Source of the DNA: Streptomyces sp. NBC_00510 | GTDB lineage: Bacteria > Actinomycetota > Actinomycetes > Streptomycetales > Streptomycetaceae | Direction of reading: 5' to 3' | NCBI GenBank assembly: GCA_036013505.1 | Contig: CP107851.1 | Location: 6,594,501 to 6,658,500, forward strand | DNA length: 64,000 bases | In this document: positions 52,164-60,257 of the stretch, piece after piece | Layout: each line of letters starts with the position of its first letter | How positions within the stretch are numbered: position 1 is the first letter of the stretch | Translations under genes and position numbers: made by a program | Notes under the pieces: model-generated | The model's input: the letters and a program-made list of their open reading frames with translations, nothing else | What the model was told of the DNA's origin: nothing | Databases searched by the model: none

Positions 52164-52292
52164 TGGGGGTCCTTGTCAGTCGTCTCGTCATCGCTGTCGC
52201 AGGGCTGTTCCCCATCGTATGAGGACGCGCGTCCGCGGCTGAGCCGGGCAGGGTCCCGGTGACAGGATCGGGACCTGATGGACACCGGTCGA

Positions 52293-53168
52293 TCACTGCC
52301 TGCCCTGCAAATACGCCGTGATGCCGTCCGCGATGCCCTTGGCCGCCTTCTGCCGCCATGCCGCGCTCTTCATCAGCGCCGCGTCCTTCGGGTCACGCAT
52401 GTTGCCGCACTCGATCAGCACCTTGGGCACGGTGCTGAGGTTGAGGCCGCCCAGATCGCTGCGGACGACCAGGCCCGTACCGCGGCCCACGTAGTTGGAC
52501 GGCTTGGTGCCGGACGCCGTCGCGAAGTGGTTCTTCACGGCGGTGCCCAGCCGCTTGGAGGGCGCGACGATCTTGCGGGTGTCGGCGATGCCGCGGTGCA
52601 CCGAGGCCGGGAGGATGACGTGGAAGCCGCGGTTGCCTGCCGCCGACCCGTCGCCGTGCACCGACACGACGGCGTCGGCCTTCGCCTTGTTGCCGATCCG
52701 GGCGCGCTCGTCGATGCACGGGCCGTACGCGCGGTTCCCGTCCTGCGTCAGCTTCACCGTGGCGCCGCGCGCCGCGAGCAGTGCCCTCACGCGCCGGGAC
52801 ACGTCCAGCGTGTACGAGGCCTCGGAGTACCCCGAGTTGGTCGCGGTGCCCGTGGTGTCGCACGCCTTGCGGCCGGTGCCGATGTTCACCAGGCGGTTGA
52901 TCTCGCGGGTGTGCCGGCTGTTGCTCGTGTTGTGCCCCGGGTCGAGGACGACGACCTTCCCGGCGAGCGGCTTGGCGACGGACAGGGCCTTCGGCGCCGA
53001 CGGCTGCCGCGACGCCGCGGCCGAGGGCGGCAGCGGTTCGCTCAGCGAGAGGTCGGCGTTCTTACCGGCTACCGGATCGCCCGACGCGGTCCACACGAGC
53101 CAGGCCGCCGCACAGGTCGGCACCAGCGCGGTCACGGCCACGGCGATGCGTGTCTTGGTCTTGAACAC
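52293..53168 (-). CDS. N-acetylmuramoyl-L-alanine amidase (Amidase_3)
   Basis: 291 residues from GTG at 53168. An N-terminal signal/anchor (AVAVTALVPTCAAAWLVWTA) and a Ser/Ala/Pro linker precede the zinc amidase domain: VVVLDPGHN (first His), EASYTLDVSRRVRALL (Glu), SVHGDGS (second His), and VLIECGNMRDPKDAALM (catalytic Glu). It cleaves the bond between muramic acid and the stem peptide in the cell wall. The SRHTREINRLVNIG loop with Cys residues is typical of the streptomycete form. Confidence 0.92.
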   Translation of the reverse strand: MFKTKTRIAVAVTALVPTCAAAWLVWTASGDPVAGKNADLSLSEPLPPSAAASRQPSAPKALSVAKPLAGKVVVLDPGHNTSNSRHTREINRLVNIGTGRKACDTTGTATNSGYSEASYTLDVSRRVRALLAARGATVKLTQDGNRAYGPCIDERARIGNKAKADAVVSVHGDGSAAGNRGFHVILPASVHRGIADTRKIVAPSKRLGTAVKNHFATASGTKPSNYVGRGTGLVVRSDLGGLNLSTVPKVLIECGNMRDPKDAALMKSAAWRQKAAKGIADGITAYLQGRQ

Positions 53169-53190
53169 GTCAGCGATGCTATCCGCAGGC

Positions 53191-53877
53191 TCAGATTCCC
53201 GGGCCCGTACGCCGCAGTACGTGCAGGGAACCGGTCTCCGAGAGCTCTTCGAACGCGCCCGACTCCAGCGCGCGCCGGTAGATCCGCCAAGGCGCCTGGC
53301 CGCCGTCGGCCGGGTCCGCGAACACGTCGTGGATCACCAGCAGGCCGTCCTGCGCGAGGTGCGGCGCCCAGCCCTCGTAGTCGTTGCCGGCGTGCTCGTC
53401 GGTGTGCCCACCGTCGATGAAGACCAGGGCGAGCGGCTTCCCCCACACCGCCGCGACCTGCGGGGAGCGGCCGACGACCGCGACCACGTGCTCCTCCAGC
53501 CCGGCGGCGTGCAGGGTGCGCCGGAAGGTGGGGAGGGTGTCCATCAGGCCGACCTCGGGGTCGACGAGCGCCGTGTCGTGGTACTCCCAGCCGGGCTGCT
53601 GCTCCTCGCTGCCGCGGTGGTGGTCGACGGTGACGGCGACGGTCTTCGCGTCGCGGGCGGCGGCGGCCAGCAGGATCGTGGAGCGGCCGCAGTACGTGCC
53701 GACCTCCAGCAGGGGCAGGCCCGGGAGGCGGGTGGCGGCGTCGGCGGCGGCCGCGTGGAGGGCGAGGCCCTCGTGGGTGGGCATGAAGCCCTTCGCGGCC
53801 TCGAAGGCGGCCAGTGCGTCCGCGGGGACGTCCGCGGGGACGTCTGCGGGGACGTCTGCGGGGGGTGGCGTGCTCAT
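53191..53877 (-). CDS. class I SAM-dependent methyltransferase
   Basis: 228 residues from ATG at 53877. The N-terminus contains PADVPADVPADVPADAL, encoded by a 12-base tandem repeat (gacgtccgcggg type, 53818-53865). The methyltransferase core has LLEVGTYCGRSTILLAAAA, VTVDHHRGSEEQQ and VFIDGGHTDEHAGNDYEGW, typical of the Methyltransf_24 group. The substrate is unknown. The repeat number may vary between strains. Confidence 0.85.
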   Translation of the reverse strand: MSTPPPADVPADVPADVPADALAAFEAAKGFMPTHEGLALHAAAADAATRLPGLPLLEVGTYCGRSTILLAAAARDAKTVAVTVDHHRGSEEQQPGWEYHDTALVDPEVGLMDTLPTFRRTLHAAGLEEHVVAVVGRSPQVAAVWGKPLALVFIDGGHTDEHAGNDYEGWAPHLAQDGLLVIHDVFADPADGGQAPWRIYRRALESGAFEELSETGSLHVLRRTGPGI

Positions 53878-53894
53878 GCCCCCATCGTCCCCCA

Positions 53895-54535
53895 CGCGTG
53901 CGGTCCCCGATGCGGGGGGTGCCCCGTGCGGGCCGTTGTTGTGTGCGGGTTGGTTGCGCCTGCGGGCGGCTGCGTCGGGCTGCCCGGTGGGTTGTGTGCG
54001 GGTTGTTTGCGCCTGCGGCGGGCGTCCCCCGCCCGCCCTCCCTCCCCCAGCCTTCGGCCGGGGGGACCCCCACAGCGCTCGCGGTTTACCCCGACATCGT
54101 TCGGCGCCCGGGTCCGCCGCTCGTCGCTTCCGGGCGCACCCCGCCACACCCCCTCCCGCTGTCGAGGCGCACGACGGCCGGTGGGGGGTGAGTAAGGCAC
54201 TTGCGGTGACCCCGGACCGCTTTCTTCCGGCCGTCAGCCGCCCACACGACCGAAGGGGGTGTGGCGGGGTGCGCCCATGGAGGTCCCCCCGGCCGATGCT
54301 GGGGGAGACGAGCGGTGGGCGCGGTGCCGTATGACGTGGGGCAGCGCCGCGAGCACCGAGGTGGGGGTCCCCCCGGCCGAAGGCTGGGGGCGTACCCCGG
54401 CGCGGCACCGACCCCGCAACGACCGCGCGAGGCGGTCACTGACCGCGCCGGGCAATCGGGAGGGAGGGCGGGGGATGCCCGCCGCAGGCGCAGACAACCC
54501 GCACACGACAACCGGGCCCTACAGAACGCACCCCG
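53895..54535. repeat. composite intergenic repeat island
   Basis: About 640 bases with no gene, built from units found in direct and inverted order. Unit A (gttgtgtgcgggttgtttgc plus gcctgcggcgggc) occurs near 53937, 53993 and, inverted, near 54476-54521. Unit B (ccagccttcggccgggggga) occurs near 54048 and inverted near 54365-54389, with a variant at 54282. Unit C (gggcgcaccccgccacaccc) occurs near 54130 and inverted near 54256-54276. Parts of A and B recur at 45700-45910. The arrangement forms nested long inverted repeats. Apparent open frames here on both strands are artefacts. Confidence 0.75.
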
Positions 54536-54544
54536 GGCAAAGGG

Positions 54545-55159
54545 TCAGAGCCACCCGTTGTGGCGGGCCGTGCGCACCGCCTCCGTACGGTTCCGGGTGC
54601 CCGTCTTCCCGATGGCGGAGGACAGATAGTTGCGCACCGTCGACTCCGACAGATGCACCCGCGCCGCGATGTCCGCCACCGTCGCCCCGTCCGCGGCCGC
54701 GTTGAGCACGTCCTGCTCGCGCGGCGTCAGCGGGCTGGGCCCCGTGCTGAGGGCGGCCGCGGCCAGGGCGGGGTCGATGACGCGGTGCCCGGCGAGGACG
54801 CGCCGGATCGCGGCGGCGAGGTCCTCGACGGGGCCGTCCTTGACCAGGAAGCCGGACGCCCCGGCCTCCATGGCGCGGCGCAGGTACCCGGGGCGGCCGA
54901 ACGTCGTGAGGATGAGCACCTTGCACTGCGGGAGCCGCTCGCGCAGTTCCGCCGCCGCGTCGAGCCCGCTGCGCCCGGGGAGCTCGATGTCGAGCAGGGC
55001 GACGTCGGGCCGGGCCTCCAGCGCCGTGGTGACGATCTCGTCCCCGGCGGCGACCTGCGCGACGACCTCGATGTCGTCCTCCAGGTTCAGCAGCAGGGAG
55101 AGCGCCCCGCGCATCATGCCCTGGTCCTCGGCCAGCAGGACCTTGATGGGGCTGCTCAT
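54545..55159 (-). CDS. NarL/LuxR-type response regulator, DesR-like
   Basis: 204 residues. Receiver domain with phospho-acceptor Asp57 (VALLDIELPG), acidic pocket AEDQ and Lys in FLVKDG. The LuxR-type HTH is LTPREQDVLNAAADGATVAD to SESTVRNYLSSAIGKTGTRN. ATG at 55159 overlaps the kinase gene stop by four bases. It likely controls the ABC exporter encoded upstream in the same operon. Confidence 0.92.
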   Translation of the reverse strand: MSSPIKVLLAEDQGMMRGALSLLLNLEDDIEVVAQVAAGDEIVTTALEARPDVALLDIELPGRSGLDAAAELRERLPQCKVLILTTFGRPGYLRRAMEAGASGFLVKDGPVEDLAAAIRRVLAGHRVIDPALAAAALSTGPSPLTPREQDVLNAAADGATVADIAARVHLSESTVRNYLSSAIGKTGTRNRTEAVRTARHNGWL

Positions 55160-56340
55160 GCGGCCTGTTCCTCCTCCACCGGCAGTTCGGCGACGACCCG
55201 GAACCCGCCCCGGGGCGCGGGGCCGGTGCCGAGGGAACCGCCGGCCGCGGCCAGCCGCTCCGTGAGGCCCTTAAGGCCGGAGCCCGACCCTACGCCGCGG
55301 CCGTCGTCGGTGATCCGCAGGCGTATCCGACCGTCGGCGCCGGCGAGCTCGATGACGCAGGTGGTGGCCCCGCTGTGCCGTACGACGTTGGTCACCCCCT
55401 CCCGCACCACCCAGCCGAGGAGGACCTCGGTCTGCGAGGGCAGCGGCGGGCCGGACTCCTTGACGACGGCCTCGATCCCGGCCGCCGTCAGGGCCGAGCG
55501 GGCGCGGTCCAGCTCGGTGGAGAGGCTGCCCTCGCGGTAGCCGGTGACGGCCTCGCGGATCTCGGTGAGGGCCTGGCGCCCCACCGCCTCGATGTCGGCG
55601 ACCTGGGCGAGGGCGGCGTCGAGGTCGCGCGGGGCGAGCCGGCGGGCGGCCTCGGCCTTGACGACGACCACGGAGAGGGTGTGCCCCAGCAGGTCGTGCA
55701 GGTCGCGGGAGAAGCGCAGCCGCTCCTCGGCGACGGCGTTGCGGGCCAGCTCCTGGCGGGTGGCGCGCAGCTGGGTCACCGCGTCGAAGAGGGTGAGCAT
55801 GGCCGCGGTCACCAGGCCGGAGATGAGGCTGCCGTACCCGATGGACACGCCGTCCCAGATGTCGCCGCTGCGCAGCCCGGAGACGATTCCGGCGGACACC
55901 GCGAGGGCGACGAGGACGGGACCCATCCGCCGGCCGCGCACCACGATCCCCACGGCCAGGGACAGCAGCGGGAAGAACACCAGCCAGCTGCCGCCGTAGC
56001 CGATGGCGAGGGCGTAGGTGACGGCGGCCAGCGCGAGCAGGTACAGCCGGGGCGCCTTCCCGGCCGCGGCGCGCGGGTTGAGGGCGGTGAAGACGACCCC
56101 GATGTAGAGGGAGTTGAAGGCCAGCAGGCCGAGGCCGCCGAGCCAGGGGTTGGCGGCCTTGCCCTGCAGGAGGTGGGACAGGGCGCCCACGCCCATCAGC
56201 AGCCAGGGCAGGAAGGTGAAGCGGGTCGGGGGCTTGAGGTCCTCGATCTCCTCGGAGGCGGACCGGGTCACCCGCAGGTTCCGCCACTCGCGCCAGATGC
56301 GTGCCGGCAGCGGGGGCCGGGATCCCGTCGTGGTCGCCAT
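55156..56340 (-). CDS. sensor histidine kinase, DesK-like
   Basis: 394 residues from ATG at 56340 (AAGGAGGA upstream). Five or six N-terminal membrane helices (FTFLPWLLMGVGALSHLLQG, LGGLGLLAFNSLYIGVVFTA, LVFFPLLSLAVGIVV) are followed by a HisKA_3 domain with the phospho-His in FSRDLHDLLGHTLSVVVVKA. The HATPase has VVREGVTNVVRHSGAT and ITDDGRGVGSGSGLKGL. Kinases of this type sense membrane order or membrane-active antibiotics. It is encoded with its response regulator and an ABC transporter. Confidence 0.92.
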   Translation of the reverse strand: MATTTGSRPPLPARIWREWRNLRVTRSASEEIEDLKPPTRFTFLPWLLMGVGALSHLLQGKAANPWLGGLGLLAFNSLYIGVVFTALNPRAAAGKAPRLYLLALAAVTYALAIGYGGSWLVFFPLLSLAVGIVVRGRRMGPVLVALAVSAGIVSGLRSGDIWDGVSIGYGSLISGLVTAAMLTLFDAVTQLRATRQELARNAVAEERLRFSRDLHDLLGHTLSVVVVKAEAARRLAPRDLDAALAQVADIEAVGRQALTEIREAVTGYREGSLSTELDRARSALTAAGIEAVVKESGPPLPSQTEVLLGWVVREGVTNVVRHSGATTCVIELAGADGRIRLRITDDGRGVGSGSGLKGLTERLAAAGGSLGTGPAPRGGFRVVAELPVEEEQAA

Positions 56341-56381
56341 GGCCGTCGTCTCCTCCTTCTTCTCCACGGTGCCGGTGGGTT

Positions 56382-57113
56382 TCACGGGGTGCGTGCCGAG
56401 CGGCGGTAGGCGTACACGGCGTACGCGCCGAACAGGGCCGTCCAGGCGGCGAGCACGGCGACGGTACCCGCCTGCGGGACCGCGCCGTCGGCGATGCTCC
56501 AGCCGAGCTGTCCGAAGCGGTGCGACGGGGTCCACTCGGAGACCGCCCGCAGCCAGCCGGGGAAGACGGACGAGGGGATCCACAGCCCGCCGACGACGGA
56601 CAGGCCCAGGTTGCAGGCCATGTTCACCACGCCGGTGGTCTGCCCGGACAGCCGGTAGCCGTTGCCGAGGCCGAGCAGGGTGAAGGGGGCGGTGCCGACC
56701 CAGAGCAGCCCGCCGACGGCCGCCCACTGCCAGGGCTCGAGTTCGACGCCGTTGACCAGCCCGCCGGCCAGCAGGACGGCCAGGATGGCGGGCAGCACGG
56801 TGACCGAGCCGCTGATGCAGCGGCCGGTGACGACCAGCAGCGGGGACATGGGGGTGATCCGCAGCTGGCGCAGCCAGCCGAGGCCCTTGTCCTCCGCGAC
56901 GCTGGACCCGGTGGACACCGCCGAGCCCAGCGCGCCGTACGCGGCCATGCCGACCATGGAGGCCAGCGCGATGGACTTGTCCTCCTCCGAGCCGCTGACC
57001 CCGAGGTTGGTGAAGAGCAGGTACATCATGACGGGCATGCCGACGCCGAAGATCACGAATCCGGCGTCGCGCAGGGTGCGGCGGATCTCCAGCGAGACGT
57101 AGGCGAGCAGCAT
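56382..57113 (-). CDS. ABC-2 type transporter permease
   Basis: 243 residues, six membrane segments (FVIFGVGMPVMMYLLFTNLG, ILAVLLAGGLVNGVELEPW, GNGYRLSGQTTGVVNMACNL, GTVAVLAAWTALFGAYAVYA). It lies directly after its ATPase (start and stop overlap as TGATG) and 41 bases before the kinase gene. It probably exports or detoxifies a lipid or antimicrobial sensed by the kinase. Confidence 0.9.
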   Translation of the reverse strand: MLLAYVSLEIRRTLRDAGFVIFGVGMPVMMYLLFTNLGVSGSEEDKSIALASMVGMAAYGALGSAVSTGSSVAEDKGLGWLRQLRITPMSPLLVVTGRCISGSVTVLPAILAVLLAGGLVNGVELEPWQWAAVGGLLWVGTAPFTLLGLGNGYRLSGQTTGVVNMACNLGLSVVGGLWIPSSVFPGWLRAVSEWTPSHRFGQLGWSIADGAVPQAGTVAVLAAWTALFGAYAVYAYRRSARTP

Positions 57114-58057
57114 CAGACCTTCTCCTCGGTGAGGGCGGCGGTGTCCGTGGCGGTGGCGGGGGTGGCGTCCTCGGCGGAGGACTGCGAGGTCAGGGAGAGG
57201 AACGCGTCCTCGAGGCTGGCGGCGGTCACCGTCAGGCCGCGGACCATGCCGCGGTCGGCGAGGGCGACGACGGTGGCGTCGGAGTCGGCGGAGCGCAGCA
57301 GTGCGCGGTCGCCGCGGACCTCCACGGTCACCACCCCGGGCAGTTGCCGCAGGCCCTCGGTGGGCGTCCCGGCCAGGTCGAAGGAGACGAGGTTGCCGCC
57401 GACCGCCCGCTTGATGCGCTCGCCGCTGTCGTCGGCGACGACACGGCCGCGGTCGATGACCACGATGCGGTCGGCGTTCTCGTCCGCCTCCTCCAGGTAG
57501 TGGGTGGAGAACAGCACGGTGTTGCCGCGGGCCGCGTACGCCCGCATCGAGTCCCAGAACGCGCGCCGGGCCTCGACGTCGAGGGCGGCGGTGGGCTCGT
57601 CCAGCACGATGAGCTCGGGGTTGCCGGCCAGGGCCACGGCGAACCGGACCCGCTGCGCCTGGCCGCCGGAGAGCCGGTCGGCGCGGCGGCCGGCGACCTC
57701 GGTGAGGCCGGCCAGCTCCAGGGCCTCGGCCACGGGCATGGGGTGGGGGTAGGTGCGCGCCACGAAGGTGAGCAGCTCCCGTACGGTCACGCGGGGGATC
57801 GGCCGGCCGTCCTGCAGCATCGCGCCGATCCGGCCCGCCCGGACCGCCGTGTGCGGGGTGGTGCCGAAGAGCCTGACCTCGCCGCTGTCGGGTTCGTTGA
57901 GCCCGAGCAGCAGGCTGATCGTGGTGGACTTGCCCGCGCCGTTGCGGCCGAGCAGGGCGACGGACTCCCCCCGCCGGATCTCCAGGTCGACGCCGTCCAC
58001 CGCGCGTACCGCGCCGAACGTCTTGACGGCCCTGGTGAAACTCACTGTCGTCGTCAT
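57113..58057 (-). CDS. ABC transporter ATP-binding protein
   Basis: 314 residues. Walker A LLGRNGAGKSTT, signature RLSGGQAQRVRFAVAL, Walker B LIVLDEPTAALD, H-loop STHYLEEAD, and a C-terminal DUF4162-like domain (FDLAGTPTEGLRQLPGVVTV). First gene of the transporter/two-component operon. No ribosome site stronger than a weak purine stretch is seen before ATG at 58057. Confidence 0.92.
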   Translation of the reverse strand: MTTTVSFTRAVKTFGAVRAVDGVDLEIRRGESVALLGRNGAGKSTTISLLLGLNEPDSGEVRLFGTTPHTAVRAGRIGAMLQDGRPIPRVTVRELLTFVARTYPHPMPVAEALELAGLTEVAGRRADRLSGGQAQRVRFAVALAGNPELIVLDEPTAALDVEARRAFWDSMRAYAARGNTVLFSTHYLEEADENADRIVVIDRGRVVADDSGERIKRAVGGNLVSFDLAGTPTEGLRQLPGVVTVEVRGDRALLRSADSDATVVALADRGMVRGLTVTAASLEDAFLSLTSQSSAEDATPATATDTAALTEEKV

Positions 58058-58145
58058 GTCACCGACACTAGGGCCGCCGCCCCCCGCGGGGTCAGTGGGG
58101 AATGTACGGACCCGGGCAGGACAAATGTCACTACCGGCAGCCGTT

Positions 58146-58160
58146 CTGACGATGTATCAG
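58146..58160 (+). promoter_or_regulatory. CTGACG-N4-ATCAG palindrome upstream of the MaoC operon
   Basis: CTGACGATGTATCAG lies 130 bases before the hydratase ATG in the divergent region with the ABC operon. One of four copies of the motif. Confidence 0.7.
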
Positions 58161-58200
58161 CTATTCCCAGCGGCCGGGCGATGCGTTATACATGGGCTGG

Positions 58201-58216
58201 CTAGAACGCGTTCTAG
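58201..58216 (+). promoter_or_regulatory. perfect KstR-type palindrome upstream of the MaoC operon
   Basis: CTAGAACGCGTTCTAG is a perfect 16-bp palindrome and contains TAGAACGCGTTCTA, an exact TNNAACNNGTTNNA. It lies 74 bases before the hydratase start. It is the best match of the four boxes in the window. Confidence 0.8.
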
Positions 58217-58289
58217 TGCACGCCCTGGCGGGGCCGACGGTGCGGACGGCCGCGCCAGGGCCCACCGCGCAGCGAAGGAGCCGCCGGAC

Positions 58290-59135
58290 ATGCCGATCGA
58301 CGTCGTCGCCGCCACCTCGGCCGAACCCCGCAGCGCCGAACTCGTCTGGGACCACAGGGACGTCATCCTCTACCACCTGGGCCTCGGCGCGAACACCCTC
58401 AACTACGCCCTCGAAGGCTCCGGCCTGCAGGTCCTGCCCAGCTTCGCCACCGTCGCCGGCGGCTCGGTCGCCGCCGGGGAGGCACGGGGCGGGCTGTCCC
58501 TGCCCGGCATCGAGATCGACCTCGCCGCCGTCCTGCACGGCGCGCAGCGCATCGAGGTGCACCGCCCGGTCCCCGTCCGCGGCCGGGCGCTGCAGACCTC
58601 GCGCGTCGCCGACGTGTACGACAAGGGCAAGGCCGCCGTCATCGTGCTGCGCCGCGAGGTCGCCGACGAGCAGGGGGCGCTGTGGACCTCCGACGCGCAG
58701 ATCTTCGTCCGCGGCGAGGGCGGCTTCGGCGGCGACCGCGGCCCCTCCGCACGCACCGAGCCGCCCGGACGGGCCCCCGACCGCACCGTCCTGCGTGCCA
58801 CCCGCGAGGACCAGGCACTGCTCTACCGGCTCTCCGGCGACTGGAACCCGCTGCACGCCGACCCCGAGTTCGCCAAGCACGCCGGCTTCGACCGGCCCAT
58901 CCTGCACGGCCTGTGCTCCTACGGCATCACGCTCAAGGCCGTCGTCGACACCCTGCTCGGCGACGACGCGGGCCGTGTACGGTCCTGCTCCACCCGCTTC
59001 GCCGGGGTCTTCTTCCCCGGCGAGACCCTGCGCATCCGGATGTGGTCCGAACAGGGCCGCGTCCTGGCGTCGGCGACCGCCGTCGAACGGGACCACGCGC
59101 CGGTCCTCGCCGACACCGTCGTCGAGTACTCGTAG
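58290..59135 (+). CDS. MaoC-type enoyl-CoA hydratase (steroid hydratase-like)
   Basis: 281 residues from ATG at 58290 (AAGGAG upstream). Double hotdog: the N-terminal half starts RDVILYHLGLGANTLNYAL and includes LPSFATVAGG and EIDLAAVLHGAQRIEVHRPV. The C-terminal half has the hydratase 2 motif (SGDWNPLHADPEFAKHAGF then RPILHGLCSYG) with the Asp-His pair. From memory it parallels mycobacterial Rv3538, a KstR-regulon hydratase. It adds water to a side-chain enoyl-CoA. First gene of an operon with an alcohol dehydrogenase and an SDR. Confidence 0.85.
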   Translation: MPIDVVAATSAEPRSAELVWDHRDVILYHLGLGANTLNYALEGSGLQVLPSFATVAGGSVAAGEARGGLSLPGIEIDLAAVLHGAQRIEVHRPVPVRGRALQTSRVADVYDKGKAAVIVLRREVADEQGALWTSDAQIFVRGEGGFGGDRGPSARTEPPGRAPDRTVLRATREDQALLYRLSGDWNPLHADPEFAKHAGFDRPILHGLCSYGITLKAVVDTLLGDDAGRVRSCSTRFAGVFFPGETLRIRMWSEQGRVLASATAVERDHAPVLADTVVEYS

Positions 59136-59161
59136 GCCCCCGAGGGGAGAGGGGAACCCCC

Positions 59162-60238
59162 ATGCGCGCAGCGCTCCTGCAGGAGATCGGCCAGGACAAG
59201 CTCGAGGTCGTCGACGACATCGAGGCGGTGGGCTTCGGCCCGGGCAAGGTGCGCATCCGGCTGCGGGCGACCGGGCTGTGCCACTCCGACCTGTCCGCCA
59301 TGAGCGGCGTCCTGCCGCAGCCCGCGCCCTTCGTCCCCGGCCACGAGGGCGCCGGGGAGATCGTCGAGACCGGCGAGGGCGTCGAGGGCCTCACGGCCGG
59401 AGACCGGGTCCTGGTCTGCTGGCTCCCGGCCTGCGGCGCCTGCCCGGCCTGCCGGCGCGGCCAGTCCCACCTGTGCCTGGCCGGCTTCATGAACGCCGGT
59501 ACGCCCAACTTCCGCCGCCCCGCCGGGGACGTCTTCGGCTTCGCCGGCACCGGCACCTTCGCCGAGGAGGTCGTGGTCTCCGCCTCCTGCGCCGTGCCCA
59601 TCCCGGACGACCTGCCGTACGAGATCGCCGCCCTCATCGGCTGCGGCGTCACGACCGGCATCGGCGCCGCGCTGAACACCGCGCGGGTCACCCCCGGCTC
59701 GTCGGTCGCCGTCATCGGCTGCGGCGGCGTCGGCATCAGCGTCATCCAGGGCGCCCGCGCCTCCGGCGCCTCGGAGATCATCGCCGTCGACCCCGTGGAG
59801 TCCCGCCGCGACGCGGCCCTGCGCTTCGGCGCCACCGACGCGGTCGCCCCGGAGGAACTGGCCGACGCCAAGGCCCGGATCACCGGCGGCGAGGGCTTCG
59901 ACTACGTCTTCGAGGTCGTCGGCCGCAGCGCCACGGCCCGCACGGCCTACGAGACCACCCGCCGCGGCGGGACGCTCTGCGTCGTCGGCGCCGGGGCGAT
60001 GGACGACCTCCTGCAGATCAACATGTTCGAGCTCTTCTTCGACGAGAAGCGCATCCTGCCCTCGCTGTACGGCGGCGGCGACGTCCTGCGGTCCTACGAC
60101 CGCGTCATCCGCCTCTGGCGCGCCGGACGCGTGGACCTGGAGGGGCTCATCACCCACCGCGTACGGCTCGACCAGATCAACGAGGCCGTCGACCAGATGC
60201 GCAGCGGTGAGGCGCTGCGCACCTGCATCGCGGTCTGA
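59162..60238 (+). CDS. zinc-dependent alcohol dehydrogenase
   Basis: 358 residues from ATG at 59162 (GGGGAGAGGGG upstream). Catalytic zinc site GLCHSDLSAMSG and PGHEGAGEI, structural zinc Cys cluster CGACPACRRGQSHLC, and Rossmann motif AVIGCGGVGISVIQGARASG. It oxidises a primary or secondary alcohol with NAD. In this operon it may oxidise the 26-hydroxy product of CYP125 or an acyl-chain alcohol; inference from context. Confidence 0.9.
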   Translation: MRAALLQEIGQDKLEVVDDIEAVGFGPGKVRIRLRATGLCHSDLSAMSGVLPQPAPFVPGHEGAGEIVETGEGVEGLTAGDRVLVCWLPACGACPACRRGQSHLCLAGFMNAGTPNFRRPAGDVFGFAGTGTFAEEVVVSASCAVPIPDDLPYEIAALIGCGVTTGIGAALNTARVTPGSSVAVIGCGGVGISVIQGARASGASEIIAVDPVESRRDAALRFGATDAVAPEELADAKARITGGEGFDYVFEVVGRSATARTAYETTRRGGTLCVVGAGAMDDLLQINMFELFFDEKRILPSLYGGGDVLRSYDRVIRLWRAGRVDLEGLITHRVRLDQINEAVDQMRSGEALRTCIAV

Positions 60239-60257
60239 CATCAGGGCTGGAGAAGGC

